Source of the DNA: Bordetella parapertussis
GTDB taxonomy: Bacteria; Cyanobacteriota; Cyanobacteriia; PCC-6307; Cyanobiaceae
NCBI GenBank assembly: GCA_943324725.2
Contig: CALPMR020000013.1
Coordinates: forward strand, 1-23,910
Length of the DNA stretch: 23,910 nt
Direction of reading: 5' to 3'
The translations under genes were made by a program, and so were the position numbers. The notes beneath the pieces were generated by a model. It did no database searches. It saw only the letters and a list, made by a program, of their open reading frames with translations, and was not told the origin of the DNA. Every line of letters begins with the position of its first letter. The stretch's first letter is position 1. Positions 14,524 through 22,733 of the stretch are shown one piece after another.

Positions 14524-15030
14524 GTGGCTATCGCCTCCAGCACCGGCGACGGCTGTCTCCAGGAGCCAGTCAAGGGCTCGCTCTGCGGCGGCCGAACCAA
14601 GACGGCCGAACCGGCCCCGCTCCAGTGTGTCGAGGACGTCTACCGGCGTTGCCGCGACCTGGGCATGCGCCTCAGCCGCCAACGCCGCATGGTGCTGGAT
14701 CTGCTCTGGGCCGATCAAAGCCACCTCAGTGCCCGAGACATTTTCGAGAAGCTCAACGAACAGGGCCGCAACATCGGCCACACCTCCGTCTACCAGAACC
14801 TCGAAGCCCTGCAATCCGCCGGCGTGATCGAATGCCTCGATCGCGCCAGCGGCAGGCTCTATGGCTACCGAGCCGATCCGCACAGCCATCTCACCTGCAG
14901 CCAGTCCGGCGCCATCCAGGATCTCGATGTCACCCTGCCGGCCGAACTGATCAAAAAGATTGAAGCCCTCACCGGCTTCACGATCGAGTCCTACACCCTG
15001 CACCTCTGCGGCCGGCCCCAGGGCCACTGA
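14524..15030 (+). CDS. Fur-family transcriptional regulator lacking zinc CxxC motifs
   Basis: A 168-residue Fur/PerR-type protein. Residues about 36-118 form the winged-helix DNA-binding domain: GMRLSRQRRMVLDLLWADQS, LSARDIFEKL, and the recognition segment NIGHTSVYQNLEALQSAGVI. The dimerisation half starts at ADPHSHLTCSQSGAIQDLDV. In typical Fur/PerR proteins this segment has HHHxxC-x2-C, but here it is C125-x2-S128, and the C-terminal end (LHLCGRPQGH) has one cysteine (C162) instead of a pair, so the usual structural zinc site is not formed. Metal- or redox-dependent repression is expected from the family; which signal is sensed cannot be told. GTG 14524 is the start given; the about 35 residues before the domain are unusual and include three cysteines. 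It lies downstream of the hisA hairpin and has its own putative promoter. Confidence 0.88.
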   Translation: MAIASSTGDGCLQEPVKGSLCGGRTKTAEPAPLQCVEDVYRRCRDLGMRLSRQRRMVLDLLWADQSHLSARDIFEKLNEQGRNIGHTSVYQNLEALQSAGVIECLDRASGRLYGYRADPHSHLTCSQSGAIQDLDVTLPAELIKKIEALTGFTIESYTLHLCGRPQGH

Positions 15031-15031
15031 T

Positions 15032-15076
15032 CGCCGGGGAACAGCCCGCCGGGGAACAGCCCGCCAGGGAACAGCC
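15032..15076. repeat. three tandem copies of a 15-bp unit after the Fur gene
   Basis: The unit CGCCGGGGAACAGCC occurs at 15032-15046 and 15047-15061 and, with one G-to-A change, at 15062-15076. It begins one base after the Fur-gene stop (15028-15030) and lies before both candidate starts of the DUF3685 gene. Because 15 is a multiple of three, copy-number change would not alter a reading frame. Confidence 0.9.
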
Positions 15077-15155
15077 AGCCCCGCCGCAGTTGCTGTCCCC
15101 GCCCCCTGGATCCAGCCCGCCAGCCTCGGTACCGTTAGAGCATTCGCTCCCCCCT

Positions 15156-16808
15156 GTGGCCCGCCGCGACCCAACGGTCCCACCCCTGCCGCAGGTTCCG
15201 GCCCAGCTGTTGGTCTTTGCCGAGCCGCTGCAACGGGATGGTCTACTGCTCTGGTTGGCGACGGCTGATGGGGCCTGGAAACCTGTCGCTGCGCCGGAGC
15301 AACTCGACGGTGCTCCCCAACTGGTGCTCTGGAGCCTGACGGTCAGCCCGCCGCCCGCTGCCCTGGCCAGGGAGCTGGAGCAGCTGCAGGAGCGCTGGCA
15401 GCCGGCGCCCTTGCTGCTGCTGCTTCCCCAGGGCCATCGCTACCCCTCGGACTTCTTGCTGCAACTGCCGTTGCAGGGACTCCTGGAAGAACCGGATGCC
15501 ACCGGTTTGCAGCAGGCGGTGGCCACCCTGCTCGGCGGCGGTCGGGTGGTCGAGATCGGCTCCAATCCGGCCCCGATTCCAGACCACCAGCAGGCCGCTG
15601 CGATGGGCCTGGGCCAGTGGCTGTTGATCAGTGGCCTGCAGCAGATCGATGCCCAAATCCGACTCTGTCAGCGATCGCTGCAGCCACCACCGGCCGCCTG
15701 GCTCGCCGAGCTGTTGCTGCTGGGCCGGCTGCGCGAGCTCGTGGCCGCCCGAGCGCTCTTGCTCTGGCTCTGGGGCCCGCTGAGCTGCGCCTGGCCAGTG
15801 GGCACGGCCCTGGCCCCCGAACCCTCGCCGCCCGCTGCACCGAGGCCTGTGGCGATCACGATGAGGCAACGCAGTGCTGATGGCCTCTGGCAGGCGCTGC
15901 GGCAGCGGCTCAACCAGTCCGCTGAAGCCCCGGCCATGGCCGGCAGCGGCCAGCTGCTGGCCCTTGATGGCCTGCACCCGGATCGGCGCCGCGATCTGCT
16001 GCTGGCCCTGCTCGAACAGTTCGAGCAGCTGCGCCTGAGGCTGCAACAGGATGGTGTTACCGGTCAACCCCTGTTGCAACGCTGGCTGGATCTGCAGCCC
16101 GAACTGCGGCGCCAGGCGCTGCGGCGCATGGCGGGCAGTTATGTGCAGCTGCCCTGGCAAGGGGATCTGCGCCCGGTGGCGACAACCCTGATGGAGAGCA
16201 GTGAACTGACGCTCATGGATGGCGATCTGCCTGATCCGGTGCCGATGCTGGGCACCCTGATCCAGGCCAGGCCGTTGCTGGTTGAAGGGCGGCTGCTGGC
16301 GCCCGATGAACCCCAGGCGCTGCTCTACCTGGAGCTGCTGCTCAGCAACTGGTTGCTGCGCAGTGCCGAGCTGATCAGCGCCGAAGTGCTCGCCGCCTGT
16401 GCCGACTGGCCCGAGCTGCGTCGCTACCTGTTGCGACCGGAGTTGCTGCCGACTCGCAGTCTGGAGCGGCTGCGCAATCAGCTCAATGCCCGCCAGCGCT
16501 GGAGCAGCTGGTTTGAGCGCCCGATCCAGGTCTATGAGAGCCGCAGGCCCCTCTACCGACTTGAGCAAGGTGCGATCGAGACGGTGGATCTGATGGAGCC
16601 GCGGGACCTGGAGTTGCGCCAGCTCGGCTGGTTGCAGCAGGCGGTCACCCTGGCCCTCGAAAGCCGTGATGCCCTTGCCCCCCAGCTGCGCAGCCTGGTG
16701 CGGGGACTGGGGAATCTGCTGGTGATGCTGCTCACCCAGGTGGTGGGCAGGGCCATCGGCCTGATCGGCCGCGGCATCCTCCAGGGCATGGGCCGCAGGG
16801 CACAATGA
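15156..16808 (+). CDS. DUF3685 (Ycf55-like) protein
   Basis: A 550-residue protein if started at GTG 15156; an in-frame TTG at 15090 would add 22 proline-rich residues next to the tandem repeat. I assign it to the cyanobacterial DUF3685/Ycf55-like family from its general layout. There is a Leu-rich N-terminal region (QLLVFAEPLQRDGLLLWLAT) that may be a degraded receiver-like domain, a long helical Leu/Gln-rich middle, and a conserved C-terminal part with WSSWFERPIQVYESRRPLYR and a final hydrophobic segment (LGNLLVMLLTQVVGRAIGLIGRGI). Ycf55 is encoded in some algal plastids, and its function is not established. The gene ends 4 bases before the next ATG, so it is likely co-transcribed with the lumenal protein and fumC. 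Family assignment is from memory and was not searched. Confidence 0.8.
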   Translation: MARRDPTVPPLPQVPAQLLVFAEPLQRDGLLLWLATADGAWKPVAAPEQLDGAPQLVLWSLTVSPPPAALARELEQLQERWQPAPLLLLLPQGHRYPSDFLLQLPLQGLLEEPDATGLQQAVATLLGGGRVVEIGSNPAPIPDHQQAAAMGLGQWLLISGLQQIDAQIRLCQRSLQPPPAAWLAELLLLGRLRELVAARALLLWLWGPLSCAWPVGTALAPEPSPPAAPRPVAITMRQRSADGLWQALRQRLNQSAEAPAMAGSGQLLALDGLHPDRRRDLLLALLEQFEQLRLRLQQDGVTGQPLLQRWLDLQPELRRQALRRMAGSYVQLPWQGDLRPVATTLMESSELTLMDGDLPDPVPMLGTLIQARPLLVEGRLLAPDEPQALLYLELLLSNWLLRSAELISAEVLAACADWPELRRYLLRPELLPTRSLERLRNQLNARQRWSSWFERPIQVYESRRPLYRLEQGAIETVDLMEPRDLELRQLGWLQQAVTLALESRDALAPQLRSLVRGLGNLLVMLLTQVVGRAIGLIGRGILQGMGRRAQ

Positions 16809-16812
16809 CTCG

Positions 16813-17433
16813 ATGCGAGCTCCCATCCCAGCCCACTCCCTGGGCCTGATCCCTGCCCTGCGGCAGCCAGCGAGCCGGCTGGCCAGGGCCCTGGGCTCCC
16901 TGCTGGCGATTGTGCTGCTGCTGGCCAGCCTCAGTGGCCTGGCCGCGCCAGCCGGTGCCTCCCTGGACGACGACCGCTACGACGGCAATATCTTTTCGCT
17001 CTATGCCGGCAATGGCTCCCTGGTGCCGCCGCGCAGCAGCCTGGCCCTGGCCCTGGCCGACAAGCGGGTGACGGTGGTGATCTACTACCTGGACGACAGT
17101 GCGGTGAGCAAGCGCTTTGCGCCGGTCGTCTCGGAGTTGCAGCGTCTCTGGGGACAGTCGATCGAACTGATCCCCCTGGTCACGGACCCGCTGCAGAATC
17201 GCCCGATCGAAGGGCCATCCGATCCGGCGGGCTACTGGAAGGGCACCATCCCCCAGGTGGTGATCTTCGATCGCGACGGCAAACTGGTCTTCGACGCCAG
17301 CGGCCAGGTGGATGTGGATGCCATCAACATGGTGATCAGTCAGGCCACCGGCATCCCGATGGCCCCCCAGAGCGGCAACAGCACCACCGTGAGCTTCAAC
17401 GAGCTCAACAGCGAAGTGGTGACGTCCCGCTGA
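16813..17433 (+). CDS. thylakoid lumenal thioredoxin-fold protein, PSI accumulation factor-like
   Basis: A 206-residue exported protein. Residues about 25-49 are a signal peptide (hydrophobic [17 protein letters not shown], then AGAS as a probable cleavage site). The mature part begins [20 protein letters not shown], which I associate with the cyanobacterial 'thylakoid membrane photosystem I accumulation factor' family. The central part has a thioredoxin-like pattern: [20 protein letters not shown], then the cis-proline strand [20 protein letters not shown]. There is no C-x2-C, so thiol-disulfide exchange is not expected, and the mature protein has no cysteines. A role in PSI assembly or stability is inferred from family recall. 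It starts 4 bases after the DUF3685 stop and its TGA shares one base with the fumC ATG, indicating translational coupling. Confidence 0.8.
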   Translation: MRAPIPAHSLGLIPALRQPASRLARALGSLLAIVLLLASLSGLAAPAGASLDDDRYDGNIFSLYAGNGSLVPPRSSLALALADKRVTVVIYYLDDSAVSKRFAPVVSELQRLWGQSIELIPLVTDPLQNRPIEGPSDPAGYWKGTIPQVVIFDRDGKLVFDASGQVDVDAINMVISQATGIPMAPQSGNSTTVSFNELNSEVVTSR

Positions 17434-18857
17434 TGGCTGACTCCGCAGCCGGATGCGGCGAGCTGCAGCCAGGCGGCGATCAGTCTCAACGGCTGGAGAG
17501 CGACAGCCTCGGCCCAGTGGCTGTGCCTGCCGGGCACTACTGGGGTGCCCAGACCCAGCGCTCCCTGCGTTTCTTCGCCTTCGGTGAGGCGATGCCTCTG
17601 GCCATCATCCGGGCGTTCGGCCAGCTCAAGGCGGCCTGTGCCGAGGTGAACGGTGCCATGGGCCGGCTGGAGCCCTCGCTGCAGGCAGCGATCGTGGCGG
17701 CGGCTGAAGAGGTGGCTGCAGGCCGGCTCGATGCCGAGTTTCCGCTGCGCATCTGGCAGACCGGTTCCGGCACCCAGACGAACATGAACGTCAACGAGGT
17801 GATCGCCAACCGGGCGATCGAGCGCGGAGGCGGCGTGCTTGGCAGCCAGTGCCCGGTGCATCCCAACGACCATGTCAACCTCAGCCAATCCAGCAATGAC
17901 ACCTTCCCGGCGGCGATGCATGTGGCGGTGGCGATTGCGCTGCATCGCCAGCTGATCCCAGCCCTGGAGCGCTTGATCGAGGCCCTGCGCCGCCGCGCTG
18001 AGGAGTTCGCCCCGATCATCAAGATCGGCCGCACCCATCTGCAGGACGCCGTGCCCCTCAGCCTCGGCCAGGAGTTCGGTGGCTATGTCGCCCAACTGGA
18101 GCTCGGCCTCGACAGCCTGCGTCTGAGCTTGCCCCAGGTGCAGCAACTGGCCATCGGTGGCACGGCGGTGGGAACCGGGCTCAACGCCCCCGCCGGTTTC
18201 GGTGAGGCGGTGGCCGCCAGGCTGGCCGAGCGCATCGGCCTGCCCTTCAGCAGCGCTGCCAACAAATTTCAGGCCCTGGCGGGCCACGAACCCCTGGCTG
18301 CGGCCCATGGCGCCCTCACCGTGCTGGCGGGCAGTCTGATGAAGATCGCCAACGACATCCGCTGGCTGGGCAGCGGCCCCCGCTGCGGCCTCGGCGAGCT
18401 GGTGCTGCCGGAAAACGAACCAGGCAGCAGCATCATGCCGGGCAAGGTCAATCCCACCCAGTGCGAAAGCCTGACGATGGTGGCCGTGCAGGTGATGGGC
18501 AACAACACGGCGGTGCAGCTGGCGGCCAGCCAGGGCAACTTCGAGCTGAACGTGTTCAAACCCCTGATCGCCCACAACCTGCTGGAAAGCATTGCCCTGC
18601 TCAGCGGCGGCTGCGATGGCTTCCGAGCCCATTGCATCGAAGGCCTCAAGGCCGATGTCGGCCGGATCGCCAATCTGCTCGACCAGAGCCTGATGCTGGT
18701 CACCGCCCTGACCCCGGCGATCGGCTACGACCGCGCCTGTGCGATCGCCAAACATGCCCATCAGCATCAGCTCAACCTGCGTGAGGCGGCGCTGATCCTC
18801 GGCGAGATCAGCGCCGAGGAGTTTGATCAATGGGTCCAGCCGGGCACGATGATCTGA
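17433..18857 (+). CDS. fumC: class II fumarate hydratase FumC
   Basis: A 474-residue enzyme of the fumarase/aspartase superfamily that interconverts fumarate and L-malate in the TCA pathway. All the landmark regions are visible: [19 protein letters not shown] (about residues 111-129), [20 protein letters not shown] (about 143-162), [17 protein letters not shown] containing the active-site Thr-His, and the superfamily signature [15 protein letters not shown] with the catalytic serine loop. TNMNVNEV and the NDHVN form favour fumarase over aspartase or argininosuccinate lyase. The length matches class II fumarases, which are iron-free homotetramers. ATG 17433 overlaps the preceding stop by one base. 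The first about 25 residues ([20 protein letters not shown]) are a non-conserved extension. A GC hairpin follows the stop. Confidence 0.96.
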   Translation: MADSAAGCGELQPGGDQSQRLESDSLGPVAVPAGHYWGAQTQRSLRFFAFGEAMPLAIIRAFGQLKAACAEVNGAMGRLEPSLQAAIVAAAEEVAAGRLDAEFPLRIWQTGSGTQTNMNVNEVIANRAIERGGGVLGSQCPVHPNDHVNLSQSSNDTFPAAMHVAVAIALHRQLIPALERLIEALRRRAEEFAPIIKIGRTHLQDAVPLSLGQEFGGYVAQLELGLDSLRLSLPQVQQLAIGGTAVGTGLNAPAGFGEAVAARLAERIGLPFSSAANKFQALAGHEPLAAAHGALTVLAGSLMKIANDIRWLGSGPRCGLGELVLPENEPGSSIMPGKVNPTQCESLTMVAVQVMGNNTAVQLAASQGNFELNVFKPLIAHNLLESIALLSGGCDGFRAHCIEGLKADVGRIANLLDQSLMLVTALTPAIGYDRACAIAKHAHQHQLNLREAALILGEISAEEFDQWVQPGTMI

Positions 18858-18858
18858 G

Positions 18859-18892
18859 CGCCGGTGCCGCTGCAGCCACGGCACACCAGGCG
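18859..18892. terminator. hairpin between convergent fumC and channel-like gene
   Basis: GTGCCG (18864-18869) pairs with CGGCAC (18879-18884), and outside it CGCC (18859-18862) pairs with GGCG (18889-18892), with a small internal bulge. It fills the 40-base gap between convergent stops at 18857 and 18898. There is no T-run, so this is a probable shared terminator structure. Confidence 0.5.
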
Positions 18893-18897
18893 CAGCC

Positions 18898-19710
18898 TCA
18901 ATTGAGCGTGTTGATCGCTCGGGCCACCAGAATCAAGAAGATGATCAGGGCCGTGGCTGTATGGGCCATCTGCAGCCATTTGACCCGGCTGCCGAGCACC
19001 GCATGACCCTCCGGGGGGCCGAGTGTATTGCTGGAGAGCGCTGTGAAGAAGAGGTAATCCACGGGCCGAGGCAGCCAGTTGGCCGTAGGGGACTCGGTCT
19101 GCTCGGGAAAACGGATCTCAGGGCGATCGTCGCTGCAAGCGCAGGCCTGCAACTGCCTCGGATAATCAACATACCAATACCAGAAGAAAAAGATAAGATT
19201 CAGGGACACATAAAACACCATGGCCTGGATCAATAGCTGATAAGAAGCCAGCTTCAAATGATAAACAGCTGCATTCAGAAATGCGATATTGATCAACAGA
19301 TCCAGGCTGCAGGCGACCCCGAAGACACCCAGCAGTTGCCGCACGTGGGGGACACGGTGAACACAGGTGCGCACCATCAGAATCAGCAGCAGAATCAAGG
19401 CCGCGCTCAGCACCAATCCATGGACGCTGGACAGCGAAACAGACCACTCCGAACCCAGGCCTTTGAGCAGGGTGATCGGCCTGGTAAACCACAGGGTTCC
19501 GGCCGCCGTTGAGGCCGCGAATCGGGCAGACAACTGTCCCTGAACAATCAGATTCAGCAGCGGCGAGAAGGCCAGGGCCAGGATATAAACCAGATTCTGG
19601 CCCGCTCGCGGCAGGTGGGGATGGCGCCATGGGCGCGGGCGCCACGGGCGCGGGCGCCACGGGCGCGGGCGCCAAGGGCGCGCTTCCGGCGCTGCAGCGG
19701 ACGGAGCCAT
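18898..19710 (-). CDS. polytopic membrane protein with K+-channel-like C-terminal hairpin and RPW repeats
   Basis: A 270-residue membrane protein. Start ATG 19710 is chosen because AAGGAG lies 10 bases upstream, a clear ribosome-binding site; an upstream GTG at 19824 lacks one. After a short Ala-rich stretch, residues about 11-29 are a repeated R-P-W-R-P segment, encoded by 15-bp DNA repeats. Hydrophobic spans follow: LVYILALAFSPLLNLIV, LVLSAALILLLILMV, a span near LLGVFGVACSLDLLINIAFL, LLIQAMVFYVSLNLIFFFWY, and a terminal span ALIIFLILVARAI. Before the last span, VDYLFFTALSSNTLGPPEGH resembles the pore loop of two-span potassium channels (DYLYFSFVTLTTLGYGD) but has GPPEG in place of the GYG filter. 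The membrane location is firm; ion transport is not supported, and the function is unknown. Confidence 0.8.
   Translation of the reverse strand: MAPSAAAPEARPWRPRPWRPRPWRPRPWRHPHLPRAGQNLVYILALAFSPLLNLIVQGQLSARFAASTAAGTLWFTRPITLLKGLGSEWSVSLSSVHGLVLSAALILLLILMVRTCVHRVPHVRQLLGVFGVACSLDLLINIAFLNAAVYHLKLASYQLLIQAMVFYVSLNLIFFFWYWYVDYPRQLQACACSDDRPEIRFPEQTESPTANWLPRPVDYLFFTALSSNTLGPPEGHAVLGSRVKWLQMAHTATALIIFLILVARAINTLN
19631..19675. repeat. three tandem 15-bp GC-rich repeats inside the channel-like gene
   Basis: The unit GGGCGCGGGCGCCAC occurs at 19631-19645 and 19646-19660, and as a copy with the last base changed at 19661-19675; a degenerate fourth copy precedes it at 19616-19630. On the minus strand it encodes the repeated Pro-Trp-Arg-Pro-Arg pattern near the N-terminus. 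The unit contains GGCGCC palindromes. Confidence 0.9.
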
Positions 19711-20013
19711 CAGCGCTCGCTCCTTCGGAGTCCAGGGGCTGTCTGGTCGGGCCGTTCCAGGCGCTCGCCGCGGCTCGGGCTGAAACGGCTGGCCAGGACC
19801 CGGCCCTTGTGGCGATCCGGCCACCTGATCAGCTCAGTGGCTTCCATGGCGGCTGCCGGGGCTGACCATTGCCCCTGACCCGCTGAATTCAACCGTCGCA
19901 ACAAGGCCTTGGCCAAGGACTGAACCGGATCTGGATCCCGGCGAGTCAGGTCTCCATGGCACCAACGTGTGCTCGATGTCGATTCTGCGGACAGGGCCAT
20001 CGCTGCCCGGTCC
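19711..20013. other. intergenic region between phoH-like gene and channel-like gene
   Basis: A 303-base gap between two minus-strand genes. An open minus frame crosses it but is the shadow of the phoH-like gene's frame and has no recognisable content. It includes the AAGGAG ribosome-binding site of the channel-like gene and a 12-bp perfect palindrome CCTTGGCCAAGG at 19907-19918. No T-run terminator was seen for the phoH-like transcript. Confidence 0.35.
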
Positions 20014-21396
20014 TCAGAGCAGATTGGCCGCCAGCTCAGCCAGCTCCGAGCGCTCGCCGCGGCTGAGGGTGACATGGCCGGCCAGGGACTGACCCTTGAA
20101 CCGCTCCACCAACCAGGTGAGGCCATTGCTTTCAGCATCCACGTAGGGATTGTCGATCTGATAAGGATCACCTGTCAGCACAATTTTTGTGCCTTGACCG
20201 ACGCGAGTCACGATTGTCTTGACCTCGTGGGGCGTCAGGTTCTGAGCCTCATCCACCACCATGTACTGGCGTGGTATAGAGCGGCCACGGATGTAGCTGA
20301 TTGCCTCCACTTCCAACAGCCCCATCCCCTTGAGATCACTCCAGCTGTTGCGGGGTGCGCGCTGGCCGCCGCGCTGGGGATGGCTCTCATCGCCGCCGCC
20401 GAGCAGAAAGTCGAGATTGTCGATGATCGGCTGCATCCAGGGACCCATCTTTTCCTGCAGATCGCCGGGCAGAAAGCCGATGTCCTTGCCCAGGGGAATC
20501 ACCGGCCTGGTCACCAGCAGGCGGTCGTAGAGGCGCTCATCAGCCACCTGGTTGAGTCCCGCCGCCAGGGCCAGCAGGGTCTTGCCGGTGCCGGCCTTAC
20601 CCACCAGCGTGATCAGCTGAATGTCGGGATCGAGCAGCAGATCCAGGGCAAAGGTCTGCTCCCGGTTGCGCGGCTGGATGCGCCCCAGCTTCACCTTGGC
20701 CGCCCGCTGCAGCGGCTGCAGGGAGCCGCTGCGGGCATGGAAGCGGGCCAGCAGGGTGTGGTTGGGTTGGGCCTGATCGACCAGGGTGACGCCCTCGTTG
20801 GCCTGCAGGCCGGCGACACCAACGCTGCCCTCGGGCAGGGAACTCAGCGCCAGACCCGCCGCATCCTTGACCCGATCCATCTGCTCGGCACTCACCCAGA
20901 GCTCGCAGAAGCCCGGATAGAGATCGGCAATGTCCACCTTGTCGGTGGTGTAGTCCTGGGCGATCAGCCCCACCGCATCGGCCTTGATGCGCAGGTTGGT
21001 GTCCTTGGTCACCAGCACCACCGGCGGCTGGCTGCCCATCACCTCCTGCAGCCGTTGCTCCAGGGCCACCGCCAGGATGTTGTTGTCGCCATTGCCACTG
21101 CGCAGTTCCGGCGGCAGCTGGGCAAGGGTCTCGGCCCGGCAGAACACCACCCTGAGGGTGCCGCCGCTGACCTCGTCGATGGTCACGCCCTCCGCCAGGT
21201 TGCCCCGCTGGCGGAATTCATCGAGCAACCGGGAGATCTGACGGGCATTGCGCCCCTTCTCCGAAGGGTCCCGCTTGAAGCGGTCGATCTCCTCGACCAC
21301 CTCGATCGGCACGACGACGTGGTTCTCCTGGAACTTGGTCAGGGCATTGGGGTCATGCAGCAGAACATTGGTGTCAAGAACAAAGGTCTTGCGCAT
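20014..21396 (-). CDS. PIN domain-PhoH ATPase fusion protein (PhoH2/YlaK type)
   Basis: A 460-residue two-domain protein. Residues about 1-160 are a PIN-type RNase domain: TFVLDTNVLLHDP with acidic Asp8, VVVPIEVVEEIDRFKR, GNGDNNILAVAL and LVTKDTNLRIKA supply the acidic metal-binding residues. Residues about 230-460 are the PhoH P-loop ATPase: LVGKAGTGKTLLAL (Walker A, about 264-277), TRPVIPLGKDIGFLPGDLQE, IRGRSIPRQYMVVDEAQN (Walker B D382-E383), and LTGDPYQIDNPYVD. PIN-PhoH proteins are RNA helicase/RNases in other bacteria, so RNA processing or toxin-like RNA cleavage is expected; the role in cyanobacteria is not defined. The ATG at 21396 begins the PIN domain directly. It is divergent from the CofE-like gene, with about 90 bases between. 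Confidence 0.94.
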   Translation of the reverse strand: MRKTFVLDTNVLLHDPNALTKFQENHVVVPIEVVEEIDRFKRDPSEKGRNARQISRLLDEFRQRGNLAEGVTIDEVSGGTLRVVFCRAETLAQLPPELRSGNGDNNILAVALEQRLQEVMGSQPPVVLVTKDTNLRIKADAVGLIAQDYTTDKVDIADLYPGFCELWVSAEQMDRVKDAAGLALSSLPEGSVGVAGLQANEGVTLVDQAQPNHTLLARFHARSGSLQPLQRAAKVKLGRIQPRNREQTFALDLLLDPDIQLITLVGKAGTGKTLLALAAGLNQVADERLYDRLLVTRPVIPLGKDIGFLPGDLQEKMGPWMQPIIDNLDFLLGGGDESHPQRGGQRAPRNSWSDLKGMGLLEVEAISYIRGRSIPRQYMVVDEAQNLTPHEVKTIVTRVGQGTKIVLTGDPYQIDNPYVDAESNGLTWLVERFKGQSLAGHVTLSRGERSELAELAANLL

Positions 21397-21485
21397 GCCA
21401 GTCGTCCTGCCGGTGCCGTAATTGGGAACTTAGGGCCACCGCCGCATCTACGCTCCGGCAGTTCGCGACCCGTTGGGTTTCAGGC

Positions 21486-22664
21486 TTGCCGCTCCCGATC
21501 TCCGCCCTGCTCGTCCTGCTGCTGCTGTTCGGCCTCAGCCTCCTGTGGCTGGAACTGCGCCATCGGCTGCGGCCAGCTTCACCGCTGCGCCTGATTCCCG
21601 GGCCCTTCCAGGTGAAGCGCAAAGCCCAGGGCCTGGAGCTCACGGGCGAGATCACAATCCGCAATCCCCACGGCCGCATGGAGGTGTTCGTGCCGGAGAT
21701 CAGCGTGCGACCGGTGTTGCTGGGTCGCACCGATCTCACCGAGGTGCGCTCTGAACTGCGCATCACGCCACTGCACCCCGACGAAGAAGCCCGTCCTGAC
21801 CACTACTGGGCCGCTTACATCGTCAAAGGGCACAAAAGCACTGGTGCCCATCTCCGCATCAACCTCAATGGACCGGCCGGTGCCGACCTCGAAGCGCTGA
21901 TCGACACGGTCTGGCTGGACATCGAGTGGATCAACTACGGACCCTTCGGTCGTCTGTTGCGGCGCGACGGGATTCTGGTGCCGGTGCAGCGACCGGAGCC
22001 CACCCCGGCGGCGATCGCCAGCTGGCGGGATGGGGACCACTGCCGGGTGCTGCCGGTGCGGACCCACCTGCTTGGCGTGCTCGATGATCCCGGACAGGTC
22101 CTGGATCACTACACCGGCCACCTGCTCCAACCAGGAGATGTGCTCACTATCGGCGAGACACCGCTGGCCGTGATGCAGGGCCGTTATCACCATCCTTCGA
22201 TGGTGGAGCCCTCGATGCTGTCGCGGCTGCTCTGCCGGGTGTTCCATCCCACCAGCAGCCTTGCCACGGCCTGCGGCCTGCAGACCCTGATCGACATCGT
22301 CGGCCCGGCCAGGGTGCTCTGCGCCTGGCTGGCGGGCAGTGCTCTGAAGCTGATCGGCCTCAAGGGCGGCTTTTACCGCTTGGCTGGTGATCAGGCCCGG
22401 CTGATCGACGATGTCACCGGCACCACCCCTCCTTACGACCAGACGCTGGTGCTGGGCCCGGAGGCCCCGGAGCTGTTCTGCAATCGCGCCGCTGCCGCCC
22501 TGGGCGTGGACGTGGCCGTGGTCGATGTCAATGACCTCGGACGGGTGAAGGTGCTCGCCAGCAGCCGCGACTGTGATCAGGAGCTGCTGATGCGGGCCCT
22601 GAAACCCAATCCTGCCGGTAACGCCAACGAGCGCACGCCACTGGTGCTGGTACGTCCGGCCTAA
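21486..22664 (+). CDS. membrane-anchored CofE-like (F420-0:gamma-glutamyl ligase-related) protein
   Basis: A 392-residue protein starting at TTG 21486. Residues about 5-22 are one membrane segment (ISALLVLLLLFGLSLLWLEL). A beta-rich region follows (about 40-165, for example LELTGEITIRNPHGRMEVFV). The C-terminal half has the CofE-like fold: VLPVRTHLLGVLDDPGQVLD, LLQPGDVLTIGETPLAVMQG, and the later IDDVTGTTPPYDQTLVLGPE and VDVAVVDVNDLG segments. CofE adds glutamate to F420-0, but this cyanobacterial family has an added N-terminal membrane part and its substrate is not established, so a true F420 ligase role is doubtful. Its start is uncertain because no good ribosome-binding site is visible. 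It is followed on the same strand by the GNAT-like gene and is divergent from the PIN-PhoH gene. Confidence 0.82.
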   Translation: MPLPISALLVLLLLFGLSLLWLELRHRLRPASPLRLIPGPFQVKRKAQGLELTGEITIRNPHGRMEVFVPEISVRPVLLGRTDLTEVRSELRITPLHPDEEARPDHYWAAYIVKGHKSTGAHLRINLNGPAGADLEALIDTVWLDIEWINYGPFGRLLRRDGILVPVQRPEPTPAAIASWRDGDHCRVLPVRTHLLGVLDDPGQVLDHYTGHLLQPGDVLTIGETPLAVMQGRYHHPSMVEPSMLSRLLCRVFHPTSSLATACGLQTLIDIVGPARVLCAWLAGSALKLIGLKGGFYRLAGDQARLIDDVTGTTPPYDQTLVLGPEAPELFCNRAAAALGVDVAVVDVNDLGRVKVLASSRDCDQELLMRALKPNPAGNANERTPLVLVRPA

Positions 22665-22733
22665 ACTGCGGTTCAAGGGCTGACGAAATTTCTCACAACT
22701 GTCTCCTTCCTGCACGTGCCTTCCAGCTTGACC

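Noticed and set aside
12837..14600. 587-codon open frame on the minus strand opposite hisA and the PilZ protein
   Set aside because: It lies opposite hisA and the PilZ domain, both with clear motifs, and its own translation has no recognisable domain; GC-rich DNA gives long antisense frames.
15243..16826. 527-codon minus-strand frame opposite the DUF3685 gene
   Set aside because: Gln-rich shadow translation; the plus-strand protein has a conserved C-terminal region and is linked by a short spacer to the next gene.
17340..18884. 514-codon minus-strand frame opposite fumC
   Set aside because: FumC carries all fumarase signatures on the plus strand; the antisense frame has no domain.
19969..21594. 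541-codon plus-strand frame opposite the PIN-PhoH gene
   Set aside because: His/Gln-rich shadow; the minus strand encodes clear PIN and PhoH motifs.
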